A DNA stretch of 64,000 nt from Alitta virens (lineage: Eukaryota; Annelida; Polychaeta; Phyllodocida; Nereididae). Where the stretch lies: assembly GCA_932294295.1 (NCBI GenBank), contig OW028579.1, forward strand, positions 32,437,250 through 32,501,249. Reading direction: 5' to 3'. Below the pieces are notes generated by a model. It saw nothing but the letters and a program-made list of their open reading frames with translations, was not told the origin of the DNA and did not search any database. A program made the translations under genes and the position numbers. Shown here piece after piece: positions 35,501 to 50,500 of this stretch. Numbering within the stretch: the first letter of the stretch is position 1; the number at the start of each line of letters is the position of its first letter.

Positions 35501-38500
35501 GCTTAATAACACGCCCGCGACTGTGAGCAGCCTACAGAAAGTGAAAAGCAATTAATTGCCTACTTTTATATCGCTACACACCTTCAAATGTATGGCGAAC
35601 CGCACAAAATAGTTCTTATTTCATTGCTCCAAATTGACGTAGAAATTGTTATATTAGTGGTTTTGTATTCCTTCAATGGTAATTAACAATATTGAATCGA
35701 GGACCATAGGTCAAAACTACCGGGGTTAGTTGTGTGAGAGCATTGGTGAGTTGCTCAAAATTAGTTTCCAGGGACCTTCGGGACGTGACTCGAGTGTCCC
35801 AGGCAGAGACAGGCTCACCATGGTGTTTCTGAAGGCAAATATCTTGATAGGTGGACATGAGTCTACCGTCTTACCAAACATTCATCTTCTGTTTGTCGGG
35901 TCTTTATAACATCAAATTTCATAGACCTGGAAGCTAAGCTAACAGACTTGGAAGCTCAACTATAGAGGACATCATTTATACCCAGGACTCCCACTGGTTA
36001 AGGCAGTCCTCAGCCAATAGGAGTCCTGGATTCACAGAACGTCTTCTGGAGTTTAAGTTTAGATCTGGCATAAATAATGTATTAGTGACGTCATGTACTG
36101 TGCTTTTACTTCCGGTTCCGAGGTCATGCCAGCCCTGTGTCGGTTGTTATTTATAATGTAATGTATAATGTTGAATGCATCTGATTAGCACATGTTTATC
36201 TGCATCTAGGCAAAATACACATCACACAATACACATAGAAACTTGAGTAAGGAAAACATGCCTAAGAATTATGGAAGATGGACAATGAAGGATTAATATT
36301 GGCACAGGCAAAATTACTCATAGCGTTAAATGGAAATTAGGCAAGAAAAAAGAAAGAGAAAAATATGTTAAGAAAGGAACAGATAACAAGAAGGAAAGAG
36401 AGAAGAAAGAAAGAAGGAAACAAAAAGAAGGACCGAAAGAAAGATAGATAAAGAAAGAAAGATAGATAGATAGGATAGATATATAGATTGATTGATTGAT
36501 TAAGTGATCGATAGATAGATTAAAAATGACTTATGGTTACTATCTAAATGTATCCGACACCACATTCGCATAAAATCACCTGAATCATTGCTATTAACAG
36601 CTATATACTCTGAGACTTCTAATGTATTTCTTTGACAAAATCTGTAACTAATGATTCTATTAATGGATGTAAATTTCAACACAGTTCCAGAGGGACAAGG
36701 CTATTGCTACAGTACTCCTGACTGCAACGGAAATAATGTTAAGATAGAAGAACTGACAACTGAAGAAAAATGCTGCAAAATGAATGAAGCTCGTTCTTGG
36801 GGCACCCAAAGCCGAGAAGGATCAGGTTTTTGCCAACCTTGTCAGAATGCCAACAACAAAGGTAAGAGATACTGGGCTTATTTATTATTGAGAGGATTTT
36901 GGAAGTTTGTTTTGGTGTAGCAAATGCAATAGGGCTTGTGATATCCTAGATATGGTATTAACCGTTTCTGTATTGTGGGACAAAAAGTGTATATTCTGTC
37001 CGATAAAACTATTATTGTCAATACTCAGTTGAGTTAAAAAGTTTTTTTATTGCTGCTATTTCACATAGTCCATTTTATCACATTTCTTATATATATGATC
37101 CTGTGCACTGGCACTGTTCATCAATTAGCCCACCAGGTGCAGAAATACAGGACGAAAAGCCCACCTACCCATTATTACATTATTACATACAAACACTGGA
37201 AATATAAAAGGCTTAGAATACCTTGTAATCCACTGTATTTTTGTTAAAAACCGGATAATGCAGAATGATTCGATGATTTTATAGTAGGCCTCCCACATTT
37301 TACTGAATTCTAGTAAATATATATATATATATTATATCTGATTAGCTATTGGTATAATTATCAATTCTGTAAAGCTGAATTGGAGCTTACACTCAAAAAC
37401 ATTTTGTCAATCGACATCGTTTCAATAGTCCGTCAATACGGACCGTCATTGACCGACATCGTGCTGATGTTCAGCCGATGTAGCACGTTATCCGGACAAT
37501 GAAAAGAAAAGGTTAACATCCGCATTAACTACCAATAAACTTACTCATTCACTAGGAAATAAAGTTACACGGTCCAAGAGTTACGGAACCTGCTCAGGCC
37601 ATGGTCGGAACATGTATCAGACGTTTGATGGGGAGCATTACATCTTCAATGGGCAGTGCACCTACCTGATATTTTCTGATGGTATAGTCTCAATAACTGT
37701 TGGAATGGAGGAGTGTGACAGGTGTTCGACTTGTAAAAAAGTAAGTTATTTTATATTTATGTAAAGTTTTGTAAATATGTTATTAAAAAAGTGTAATGGT
37801 CTTGTTTAAATTGAACAGGCAGATTTAATAAATTCATATAATGAACACACACTGTGTGCTGCACAGAGTCCTAATTGACCCTATTTCTTCTTTAACTTGT
37901 TTAAATTTTGCTAGTTTACCCAGTTAGTCTAAATAAACAAATTTTGCTTGCATCAATTTCTCTGTTCTATTAGGGTAAGATTTAGCCAGTAACATCGTAT
38001 AAGCTGCATAGTTCATTCAATTATTGTAGTACCCCGATAGCATTCCAAATCGGGCCAGCGTCGTTTCTACATCGTTATGACGTTGCTGACATCGCGCCGA
38101 CGTCGACACGATTTGGAATGCTATCTGGTTATAACTGTAGCACACAGTGATTATATCAAAATGACAATTTAATTGTTTTTCCAGCTCTACCGTCTGAAGT
38201 TATGCGAAGGTACGGAAATTGAAGGCTCGGATGGAAGCAACCTCAAGTTGAATGGAAAAACACTTAATGTCAAAAGAGGGAAAGGATATGCATCTGTAAA
38301 TCCAGGCAAGTTGATAGATTTTTTCATTCTTAGAAATTCTGTATATTTTCTTCTTTAAAATCTTCAAAAATCTTGTTGATTCAATTGAAAATCTTAGAAA
38401 GGTTTGTTTGAATTCTGAGATCTTTTATTGATATTCATGGAGAATCTTAAATAGTTGGAGAATCTTGTTTAAATTTCAAATATATTTTGAATACATTACA

Positions 38501-41500
38501 ACACTATCATTTAGACAACCTGTATTGTAGGATTAGGTTTATTCGGTTTTGTGAATTTAAGCCATATTCTCTAATAATTTTGAATATCAAATCGCATCTT
38601 GGAGTATGATCATCCAAATAAATGATAATTAATGATGCCTGTTATTCCAAATATACACATTCAAGGTTATTGATACGTATTATGCGCCATCCAGTGCATT
38701 ATTCTAATTTTGAATGTGAAAATCAGTGCTGGGGCTCCTCAAACATCGTGGTTTATCACTGCCTACACAAAAATCAGAGTTACTAGACTTCACTATGCAT
38801 AAACAGACTCACATAGCAATAAGGTGTCATTTTCGAATTGTACAAGCTTTTACAGCAATAAGACTTGGCTAACTTATCACATGTGATATATTTTTTTGTT
38901 CCGAACAGAAAGCAATTTAATCCTTTGGCCTCCAGGCCACTTGATGCTTTCAGTGGTTCATCTTACCCTACTCTTCGCTAGTCCTGGTGGTCTTCATAGC
39001 GAGATGGTTTTATGGTGTGTTCCACCAAAATCTCAACGGTAGTATTTAATTTACATACTGAGCATTTTCTTTTTGACGTTTCAGGCTTCACAATTATTAT
39101 CCTGGGCCAATTTGCCATAGTGTCGTACAGAGACATCAAGTTCAGCTTCACAGAGATGCAGTGGAGGTTGACGGTCGATCCGGCAGATCTTCCCGAGGAC
39201 CGATCTCTGGTTGAGGGATTGTGTGGCAACTATGACGGGGACAGAGAAAGTAAGTGTATATTACTCTTAAAGGTGCAAAAATAAGATAAAATGATACATG
39301 ACTGTTATGGCCACTGACAGTTACACGTGAAGATGGTGCATGGTAAAATTATGGTTAATGTTTTTTTTCTAATTATGTTGAAAGCACAAGCAAATTTAAT
39401 CTTTGAGCTACACAGTATAAAAATTATAAAACGGTAGCACTCTCCACTCAGATGGGAACGTTCAGCTGCCCGGGAGAAGGCTCCTGAACCTGATGAGGAC
39501 TTAAAATAAGATACTTGCTCTTTCATGCAAATAGGGGTAACTTCATCCAGGCCAGCAGAGCATTCACCAATTTTAGTGTGGTGCTAGCTAGCGACTGTGT
39601 TTAGAGTTACTTTTCATTTCAACTTTTTGAAATTTGATTGAATCTTCATGAAGTTTATTGGAAAGAACACTGTTGCCGCTGCTGCTGCTTAAATTTTTAA
39701 TTGTTATGGTTTCACAGATGACCTTGGCACATCGGACGAAGAGACCAGTTCATCAGCCGCAGTGTTTGGCAACTCCTGGGCCCTGAGCAATCAGGACTTT
39801 CCAAATGTAAGTGCAACTTCCTGTGAAACTATCATACAGAGTACTTATAACATTTAATTGATCTTACCAATAAAATAATGAAAGACTCTTTTGCTTCCCT
39901 GCAATGACAACCCATTCAAACTTATGACAATAAGTGGATGTGAGTTGAAATATAAATGTTGATAGTGTTAACTATAAAGTGGAACCCCCATTTTAAGATC
40001 ATCGCACCATTAAGACCTATAAAATCTGCAATAAAGAGTTGTCACATTACTGAGATTCCACTATAGTCGTAATATTTAGCGAGATTTTATTTTTTACATA
40101 GTTCATTGTTTAAGATCTCAAAACAATCCTGTCACATTATACGACAAAAAAGCTAGAATAACTTATTGCCATTTACAGATTTTTATTTGTAAGAACTGTA
40201 GTTGCTGCTTGTCCTTTTACATTTCACGGTGTTTAATGTCAATTCACTTTCAGTGTCCGGATGCCTCCAATTCAGACTTTGAATGCGATAGTGATCAGCG
40301 AACTCTTGCCTCCATGCAATGTCTTTCTTTCAAGTCAGCTAGTTTTCTCATGTGCCGAGATGCTATGGTAACTATATTTCTTTAATTGCTTGAATTTATG
40401 GGCTTTATCCAATTTCATAGACATGGAAACTAAACGCCAGAGGACATCATGTGAATCCAGGACTCTTTTTGGTTGAGGGACTGCCTGAATACTGTGCTGT
40501 CACCTAACAGTGCAGTTACCTAACAGCGCAGTTTACCTAGTTAACCTAATTAAACAAAATGATTGGGTTAACTATGTAGCCGATAGGCTAAATATAGACT
40601 TAAGAAATCTTCTCTTAAAAATACAAGAGAAATGGATTCATATTTTCTGAGTTTAGGCAATTTTTCTGAATTGCCTGATTCTCAGAACAAGAATTGCATA
40701 AACTCAGCACATGAACATTAAATTATTCTGTAATTTTGTTATTTGACCTTTAATACCATAAGCCAGCCTAAAAACTATAAGAGAAATTGATTCATTTACT
40801 TTAGATGAGTAAACAAGCAAAACATGTACATAATTAGGTTGGTGGGCTGTGACGTGACGACACACAGTTTGAACAAATACCAGATTCCTGGATTCACATT
40901 CTATGAGATTGTTTTCCAGGTGGATGAAATTGGCTGTAAGCCATTTTCTAACCACACAAACTACATATATGAATGTACTCTACAGATAATGGTTTTAGAT
41001 ACGACATATCTTGGGGGACAATATCCATAAAACAAGAAATATAAAATGCACTAATATAAGGGAATGATTGAAAAAGTAATTGGACACCACATTTGAAAAA
41101 CTGACCCATTTCTACATATTTTTGTGATGCCCTGTTACTTGTGTCTTCCAGAATACTGATGAATATTACCAACAGTGTGTGAATGATGTCTGCAGAGTAA
41201 TACGGGAAAATCCTGTTGATGTAGATACAGAAATGAAGGCAACTAAGTGTGAGGTGCTCAGTGCCTTTGTTGACGAATGTTCAACTGAAATCGGTCAGAC
41301 TATTAGTTGGAGAACTAACAATGACTGTCGTAAGTAATGATGCATGCAATCATCTCTCTTTCCCTGATAGCATTCCAAATCATAACGACATCGGCATGAT
41401 GGCGGCGATGTTGATACGATGCTCTTTTAAAAGTGGCCAACATGGAAACGATACTGGGCCGATTTGGAATGCTATCTGGGTTTCAGTAAAGAAAAACCGG

Positions 41501-44500
41501 GATTACATAAATATATTTAATCAACAGAATTCTTTCTTATTGCCACAGAAGGAATAGCAACAGAGTACAAATTTATGATTAGCCTTTAGAAGAGACATTT
41601 TTGTTCAAGTTCTGATAATCAATACGAAAAATTGTACTTTTCATCCGAATAAGAATATATTGATAGTTTGAGTGTGGGATATGATATATGTATTCAGTTT
41701 CAATTTTTTTTTTGGAATAAGAATATAATGATAGTTAAAGTGTGAGATATGATATATGTATCCAATTTCAATTTTTTTTTTTTTTGGAATTTGTTATTAA
41801 TTTTTACATTTCATACAGCTCCAAAGAAATGTCCAGCTGACTTTGAGTACTCGGAGGGTGTGACTGCATGCGAGCCGACCTGTCAGAGTCTTGGACGATC
41901 TGTCATAGATGATTGCGCCGACACCTCGTTTCCTGGTTGCAAGTGTCCTACAGAGAAATTCCTGGATGAGGGGAGATGTGTGGATGCCTTGGAATGTCCT
42001 TGCTATTCACAAAATCAGAGATTTGAACCTGGGTCCAACAAAAAGATTGATTGCAATACATGGTAGGTGAATAGGTGAAATCATATCATATTTGTGACAC
42101 ATAATATTATACAAGATCAGAAATTATGATTTCATCATCTGACTGTGTACTACAAAATTCCAAGGTTACCAAGAGTAGTAAATACTCTGTGGTGATGTCA
42201 GTGGTTATACTGACATCACCTCTCAGTGCTTACTACTACCAAGGAAGTTCTAGGCAGCTGCATAAGACAGTAGATATGAATGACCTTCAAGTTCAATCAT
42301 TTTATTCACCATTATATTTAACAAAATTATACATAATCAACATAAAAATAAAATAGTTCAGTGGAGGAGAATCCTCTAAGGCATTTAGGTGCCGCTATCG
42401 AGGGATCACCTTCCAGTTGACCTACGCGGGCAACCACGTCAGCCACATTCAAGAGACCCTTAAAAGACTTTATTTTCAATTAATTTTGAGGCTTAAATTC
42501 TAATCTGACATGTTATAATTTTTGCGCATTAGCTCATTTTATTATGTTGCTTTACAATCATATAATATTATATTTCTTACACATGTTTATAAATCTGGTA
42601 TTAGAATAAACAGATATTCCTTGAAAGTGGAATGCATCTGAGCAGGGCCAGAAACCTTAACTCCATTTACTTTTGTATAATGCTCTTCATACTTCCGATA
42701 CATCTCAATTCCATATCAACACTCTTACTTCAAAGGCAGGGATATCAATATTATCCAATCGACTAGGACTTTTGAGAAACAAAGAACATCGTTGATTAAT
42801 GTCTATCATATGCAACAAGATTCTATAAACTCTTTCAAAGAGTGTAATTGTAAGATGATATACTGATTGGCAAAGATGATTAGTTGAAACGCCAGTTAGT
42901 CTCTTATTAGTAGTGCTTTTTCCTGGGAGACTATGCAGTGACAAAGAGACTGTAATGTGATTATGTTATTATTGTAACTGGCAATGTTGAGTGCACAGTG
43001 CCAGCTTATGTACGGTTTTGGCAGTCATTTTAATAATACACTGCTAACATCTACATCTGCCTCCTATGGTCTAGTGGTAATGTGGTCAACTTCTGATTCT
43101 CACATTCCAGGTTGAAGTCCTGATAGTGACACTTTGGTCTCAGTCACCCTTCAGTCACATGATAGTCCCGCTTCAGTCTCAACCAGTGCCACTTGAGTTT
43201 TGATAGGTCTATTGTCTAGTGGTAGTGTGCTCAGCTTCAGATCAAGACTTCCCTAGTTCAAGTCTCACCAGAGAACATTATATAGATTTTAATGCTGGAT
43301 GATTTCTGATTTGATAGCTCTGTAGTCCCAGTCATTCAGTCACATAATCACATTATAATCTCTTCGTCACTGCATAGTCTCCTGGGGAAAAAGCACTAAT
43401 GAGGGCACTGTGAGCCACCTGGTGCATGCGCTGTTCATTTTCATATTTTTCGGTTTACTGTTGTTCATGCTGCCACTGCAAATTTTATGATTTCATGACA
43501 ATAAAGAATATCATTACTGTTAAGAATGTTGAGGAATTAAAAGATGTTTATATAACCCACATGAGATGTACCTTTGGGTAAATATGTCCCTTAAATGATG
43601 ACTGCAAACCCATGACATGAAAGTTTAAAGATTAAAGCATCCGCCAATTCCACATTGGCCAGCTCTGCTGAAGGTCCCGCGTTCAATCCTTGGCCGGGGC
43701 ACTCTTCATGAGCTACTTTCCAGCTGATGACGATAGCATGAGATGTTAAATTGGAGGTGCCTTTTACTCAGTGTATATGCTGAGACAAGTAAAAGACCCC
43801 ACCCATGGGGTAAGCGTGTGACATGGTGTGCACTCCAAGCCTGATCATCTCATCATTAGGTCTGCCTCTGGCAGCGCGTCATATAAACTGAATCAGCTTA
43901 AATACCCAGTAACAATTGAGACAATTACAATTACATTTTGACTAAAATATCTATTGATAATGTGATATGCATGGTGGATATTATTTTGTATGTTTCAGCA
44001 CCTGTCTGTATGGTCAATGGAGCTGCACAGAGAACCAGTGTGCAAGAACATGCAGTGTGATAAACACAAAGCGTCACAAAACCTTTGATGGCGAGGAGTT
44101 TGATTTCCTTGGTGCTCCAGACTGTCAATACGTTTTACTTCAGGTACTTCTAAAACCATTTCAGCTTTTCAGGGAATTATGTTTTAGCTACAGAGAAATT
44201 GGAACATCGACGCGGTCCAAAACAATGTTGTACTGATGCTGGCCCGATTTGGAATGCTATCTGGGTTTGCTTTCAAAATGATACCCAGATAGCCTTCCAA
44301 ATCGGAATATTGCCTGAAGCTTAGTAAATACAAATTGAAATGACGACGACTAATATAATTCATATCACTAAATGTGCGGAACATGATTCTGATTATCTTT
44401 TTGTATACTTTAATGTTTTTTCATTTTTATAAACATTTTTTGATTGAAGTCACTCAACAGTTTTGTGAAATTTATTTTATGTACTAAATTTTTTCTTATG

Positions 44501-47500
44501 CTGTGATTTTATGTCTTTAGACTGATAGTGAAGCAACGGAAGGAGAGCTGTATGTCACCAAAACGATCAAGAAGTGTGCGAAATCAAAACTAGTGACGTG
44601 TACAGACTCAATCAAAGTGACCTATGCGACAGAATCTACCAAAACCATTGTGGATATCGGTGAAGGAATTGTATTTATTAACGGAAAAGCCGCTTTTGAG
44701 TTTCCATTTGATAACGGCGAAGTGACCGTCAAGAAAGCTACTTCCCTGATTTGGAAAGTCAATGGAAAAGGATTCGAAGTTTTATATGACCTTCATGGCA
44801 GAATTTACATCAGGTTGTTTCCAATGTATTTTGGCCAGGTATGTACTAACAAAAAGTAATATGATATTAACTTTTTGTGATTCCGTGCTTGCTGTACAGA
44901 TCAAGGGAGTAACTTTATATGGAGTTGTAAAGTCTGTTATCTCAACTTATCAGTGATGCATGTACACTGCACACTATTAAACATATTACATTATCTATGA
45001 TATTATCCATGGAAAATTATTATTTATTATTTTATTATTATGTCACACTTATATAGCACCCAACCAGTGCTCTCAGGTGCTGTACTTGTAAAATTTATAA
45101 AAAGTCAAATGGACACAAGATTAACATAAAATCGATTTTGATAAAAGTCCATAGAATAGAAATCGATAAAATGTTTAAAGTCAGTAAAAGAGAATTGTAT
45201 AAAACTAAAAGTCACATTATATGGTTATAAGCATCAGTAAACAGAATGGTTTTTAGTCCCTTTTTAGAAGTCGTGAGACACGAAACAGTTCTCAGCTTAT
45301 ATCCGGTAAACAGTTCCAAATTGTTGCGCAACATGTACAAAAGATCTGCATAACAGACTCATCAATGGGGTGGGTGCTGTGGTCTAGTGGTTCAAGCATT
45401 GGACTCGTATGCCCAAGGTCCTGAGTTCAATCCCAGCCACGGCATGGAGGAACTGAGCAGATCCTTCTTGAACCACTGCTTCACTCCACCCAGGTGTGAA
45501 TGGGTACTTGGCTATAGGCAGTGATGGTTATTGTGGAGTGCATTGACCCTAAGTGTGTGTCTTAACGGCTGCAGGTTGGGCCTATACTCCCCGATGAGTT
45601 GAGAAAGACTCATGCTTGAACCCTTTGCCAAGGGTGTAAATTGTGATGTCGGCAGAGTCGATAAACATGGTGAATGATTTTGGTATGTTATAGCAATTTT
45701 AAGCAAATTGTAATAGTATTAAGAATAAAGAACAGAACAAAGAAAACAATTCAGATTTCTTAACAAATAGTGCTAAGGAATGAAATAATGCATGTATATT
45801 TGTGCATTTACTTTTTACTTTCACTTTCAGGTCAGAGGCATGTGTGGCAATAGTGATGGCAGCAGTCAGTCCGAACTTATGATGGAAAACCATGCTCCGG
45901 CAACCAGCGTACTAGAATTTGGGTCCTCTTGGGCTCTTGCTGCTAAATCGTGCAAAATAAACAAAACGATTGAACCTGTCATGGACGCTTGCAGTTTTCA
46001 GAGTCTGGTAAGTAAAATAACCTCACAGAACTCCAGCCATATCATTGCATCATTGATCTGCCCCTGGCTGTTGATAATTCATAAACCAGTGGCACTGAGG
46101 CTGAAAGAAAAGAAAAAAAAAGATTAAAAAACTGCGTTCTATTTGGTCGCAATGATAATTATTTCCATAGTTTGGGTTAGAATTCACAAAGTAATAAATC
46201 ATCTTAAATTAATCACTTAGTTCCTGTTATAGACAGATAATGAAAAGTTTGTCTGTGACAAAAGAAAGGTAATTTTTTATCTTGGAGGTAGCCCAAAATT
46301 ATCAATGTACTTTTATGGAATGAATGACTTGAAATTCTTCCTGATGCCGAAACAACTCTTACTTCTAATTATTCTTTTTACCCTTTATGGGTAACTTTGG
46401 TCCTCAATTTGCATGCCATGGTATTTCTTATGGGTAGTATAATCTCACAATAAAATATGTTCGATTGAAACGAATGACATTTTTTTGTCGTTAATAGGTA
46501 GAAGATGTGGTGAATGAACAGTGCGATATTCTTTTGTCTGATAAAGTTCTCGGAGGATGCAGAAATGTTGTTGATTATAAGAAATATGATGCATTGTGCA
46601 GCTATGACTTTTGTGCAAGGTAAAACTGGTATTTTTGATAAATTTCACATATTCTTCACACTGTTTCTGCGCAATATCTCCGTGAAGATATATACTTAAC
46701 TATACAAGACAGAATATGTGCATTAATCTGATAATAAGACTTTATTATTTTTTTTAATTACCTTGTTTTTTGGTGTGTTTTTATTCAGTTAGAATTCAGA
46801 ACTCAGAATCTCAGATTTATTTATGTCATATTTTATCATCTACATTTTACAACAAATAGTCAAAAAATGTTGTCATTTATATAAGTGAGCATGAATTGAA
46901 ACTTATCAAAAGAGATAAAGGGGATTTATAAGGGGTGAGAGTGAAATAACATAGATTGTGATCATGGGGTGATAAATATTATAATATTAATGGAGTTTTT
47001 ATTCTTGGTCACTGTACATTCCAAGATATGGGTATCTGTGTATTTGGCATTATAACATATATTGCTTTATTTGGTAAATTATTATTAGCTACATGGCCAA
47101 TTGTGCCACGTGCGTTTTCCATGCATTTGGATAAACACATGGAAAACGCATGGCTTTTGTCTCATAATAATTAGCACAACCATGCATTTTCAATGCGTTT
47201 ATCCTTTCTCATGGAAAACGCACGTGGCACATGTAAGATATGGGTATCTATGTAATTGGCATTATGATTTGGCATTATGACATATATTGCTTTATTTGGT
47301 AAACTACTATTAGCTTAGATATGGGTTTCTATGTATTAGGCATTAAAAAATTTTAAATTTCCAAATAAATGTTCTGTTGAAGATACTCCGATGATGAAGA
47401 TGTCCCTGTAGCACTGTGCACCGTCGCTGCAGCATTAGCGAAAGAATGTCAAGACCTCGGACAACCCCTTGATAATTGGCTAGAGAAGTTTACACAGTGT

Positions 47501-50500
47501 CAAGGTCAGTAGAAATTAGTAGTAATTATTATGTGTAAATACCAGATCACTAGATATATATCATTATTAGAATATAGATGCTAAAATGAAAGCATCTATT
47601 GTACTAGGATAGCTTTTACGTAAATTTCATAAACTTGGAAACTATTCTCATTGTCTTGGAAACTAAATGTCAGAGGACGTCACGTGAGTCCAAGATTCTC
47701 ATTGGTTAACCAATAGGAGTCCTGGATTCACATGACGTCTTCTGGAGTTCAGTTTTCAAGTCTATGAGATTGGTGCCAAGTATAGGAAATTTGCTGTAAT
47801 AAGATAAGATACATAGCTGCCGGACCTTTTAATTTAGATCGATAGACAGATATGGAAAGTGCAGTACTCCAAAGGCAAGTTCTTGTTGCTATAAGACATC
47901 ACTCAACAAGTTGAACAAATACAAACACTGTTTACATTAATTCATGGGACTGCAAGTTTTTGTAGTGTGTAGTGTAAAAAATGAGAAAACTAACAAGTTT
48001 TCCTATATTTATCTATAATAATAGACCTGTCTAAAGCCCCTGTCACACGGGCCGGTTGTGCCGTAGTGAACCCGTAGTATTACGTAATAGTTGCGGAAAT
48101 CGCTACCCGGCTCGAAGCCGGCGGCCCCAATACGGCCACCCGTGGATACCCGTGGATACCCGTCAAGCACCCGTGGGACCCTTGGCCAAGCCGCGAAACC
48201 CGGCCCCGGTAGCCGGTTGTGCCATGCTTGCATGGCACAACCGTAGAAATCTCACGGGTGTAAAAAAAAAAAAAAAAAAACCGTGGAAGCCGGCGGGTGG
48301 CCCGTGGAACCCGGCGGGTGGCCCGTAGAACCCGGCGGGTGGCCCGTAGAACCCGGCGGGTGGCCCGTAGAACCCGGCGAATTATTCGTCCCTAATTTCA
48401 CCCCGGCGGCTTGTTGAGGGGTTCTACGGGTAACCCGCCGGCTTTCACGGGCAACCCGCCGGCTTTCACGTGTAACCCGCCGGCTTTCACGTGTAACCCG
48501 CCGGCTTTCACGTGTAACCCGCCGGCTTTTTGGTACCAGCGTCAGCGTAGGCAGGGAGGTATATATTTTAAAAAGCTGCTGCTCCTCTAATATTAGTCCG
48601 ATTTTCCTCAAATAAAGACTGAATGGCAGTATAGCTCATACTGATTCCATACGTATTTTCGGATTTAAAAAAACACGAATATTAAGCGAGATATTTGTCT
48701 GAGAAGGCAGTTGTCTTGCGGCGGCTGCTGCTCCATTTATATTAATCCGATTTACGTCAAATCAGGACTAAATTGTAGTATAAATCATACTGATTCCATA
48801 CGTGTTTTCGGATTGAAAATAGACCAAATATTAAGCGAGATATTCGTCTGAGAAGGTAGCTAGGTTGGCGGAGGCAAACAGTGGTGCTCTCGCAGACGTC
48901 CGCGCCCTGACTCTATCAATGCAGGAAAGGCTGCTGCTCCCCTAATATTAGTCCGATTTTCGTCAAATTAAAACTGTATTGTAGCATAGTTCATACTGAT
49001 TCCATCATGTTTTCGGATTGAAAATAGATCAAATATTAAGCGAGATATTCATCTGAGAATGCAGTTCTCTGGCGGCGGCCAGGTGCTCTGTGTATGGTCA
49101 TGACTTGAATGGTGTGGTCAATATTTTTGACCATGATATATATACATTGTTTGGATGAGCTTTATTGCAATTCATTTCTACTCATTCTGCCAACTGCCAT
49201 GACCGTTATGTCAATTGCTAATAGCATTTTGAATGATATAAAGAATGGGTGTAGAGAATACAGCAAATGCTCAATACATGTGTCAATTGCCTAATTGCCT
49301 AAATTGGGGTTCTTTGACCTGTCATTTCATAGTTTGTTCAAAGATGACACAGTAATATGACATTGTCTTGATTGTCATTCACAATTACAAAAAGATGTAA
49401 TTGCTTTCATTAATTAAAAACAATATATTGTATTGTAATTACCAGGCAATGATTATATTTGTATATTGGTATTTTTTTTATACATGTGAACATTCTTATA
49501 TTTTTGTGTATATTTTTGTAAAATTTAAATGTAATATTGATATTGTAATTAGTATTTGTGATTTGATCTGTGATTTTATTTGCTATTTTTTATGTACTTA
49601 TATGGACCAAATATTAAGCTAGATATTCTATATTATATAATAAGCATATGAATCTATCTGTCTATCTAAACTATCTGTCTATCACATATTCGATTTTCGT
49701 CAAATAAAGACTGAATTATTCAGGGAAATGTGTAGAATTTATATAATAGATAAGGTGGGGAAAATTAATGGAGTAAACTAGGCACAAACAAGAATATTCT
49801 TATTAATAAAGTTAGTAATACCTCATAGAATATAGATATGTAGATAGACAGATAGTTATAAGATCTTCACCTAATAATATGTTACTATCAATAATTCATT
49901 AATTCGTAATCAATAAAAAACGAAAATAAAACAATGTTTGTTTGCTTGTTGCCAATAAAATTCCGACTTGATAAAGATGTCCATGGAGCTATAACAACTA
50001 TCTATAGATAGATATACTCTAGTTTATATAAATTATCAATATTTCGTTGTTGTTTCTGAAAATAATCCAACTGAAATTAATATTGATATTGCATGTTCCA
50101 TCCATGATCAAAACAATCTCCCTCTTTAATATGCATATTAAACAGGAATCAGTTGAAATTCAGAACTTCAATTAATGCTTGTGATCAATGATGAAAAAGC
50201 ATGACTTACCCCATTCTTTGTATTATTCAAAATGTTAATAGCAATTGACATAACAGTCAATTCAGAATTTCAATTCATGCTTGTGATCAATGATTTCAAT
50301 TCATGCTTGTGATCAATGATGAAAAAGCATGACTTACCCCATTCTTTGTATTATTCAAAATGCTAATAGCAATTGACATAACGGTCAAGGCAGATTGCTA
50401 TTACATATATAGGTTAATTGACTTTACAAAACCAAAGGAAAAGTCCTTACCATTGGCCAGTTGGCAGAATGAGTAGAAATTAATTGCAATAAAGCTCATC

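Noticed and set aside
35673..35858. - strand open frame of about 60 codons in an sspo intron
   Set aside because: The composition is plausible but there are no splice sites, homology or repeat relation that I can recognise; the length is within chance.
43068..43135. Possible functional tRNA-Glu gene
   Set aside because: The A and B boxes are good, but the acceptor stem does not pair well, the head continues into a SINE body and a second head follows in tandem.
45366..45440. Possible tRNA gene
   Set aside because: Same reasoning: tRNA-like boxes at the 5' end of a 300-base interspersed repeat.
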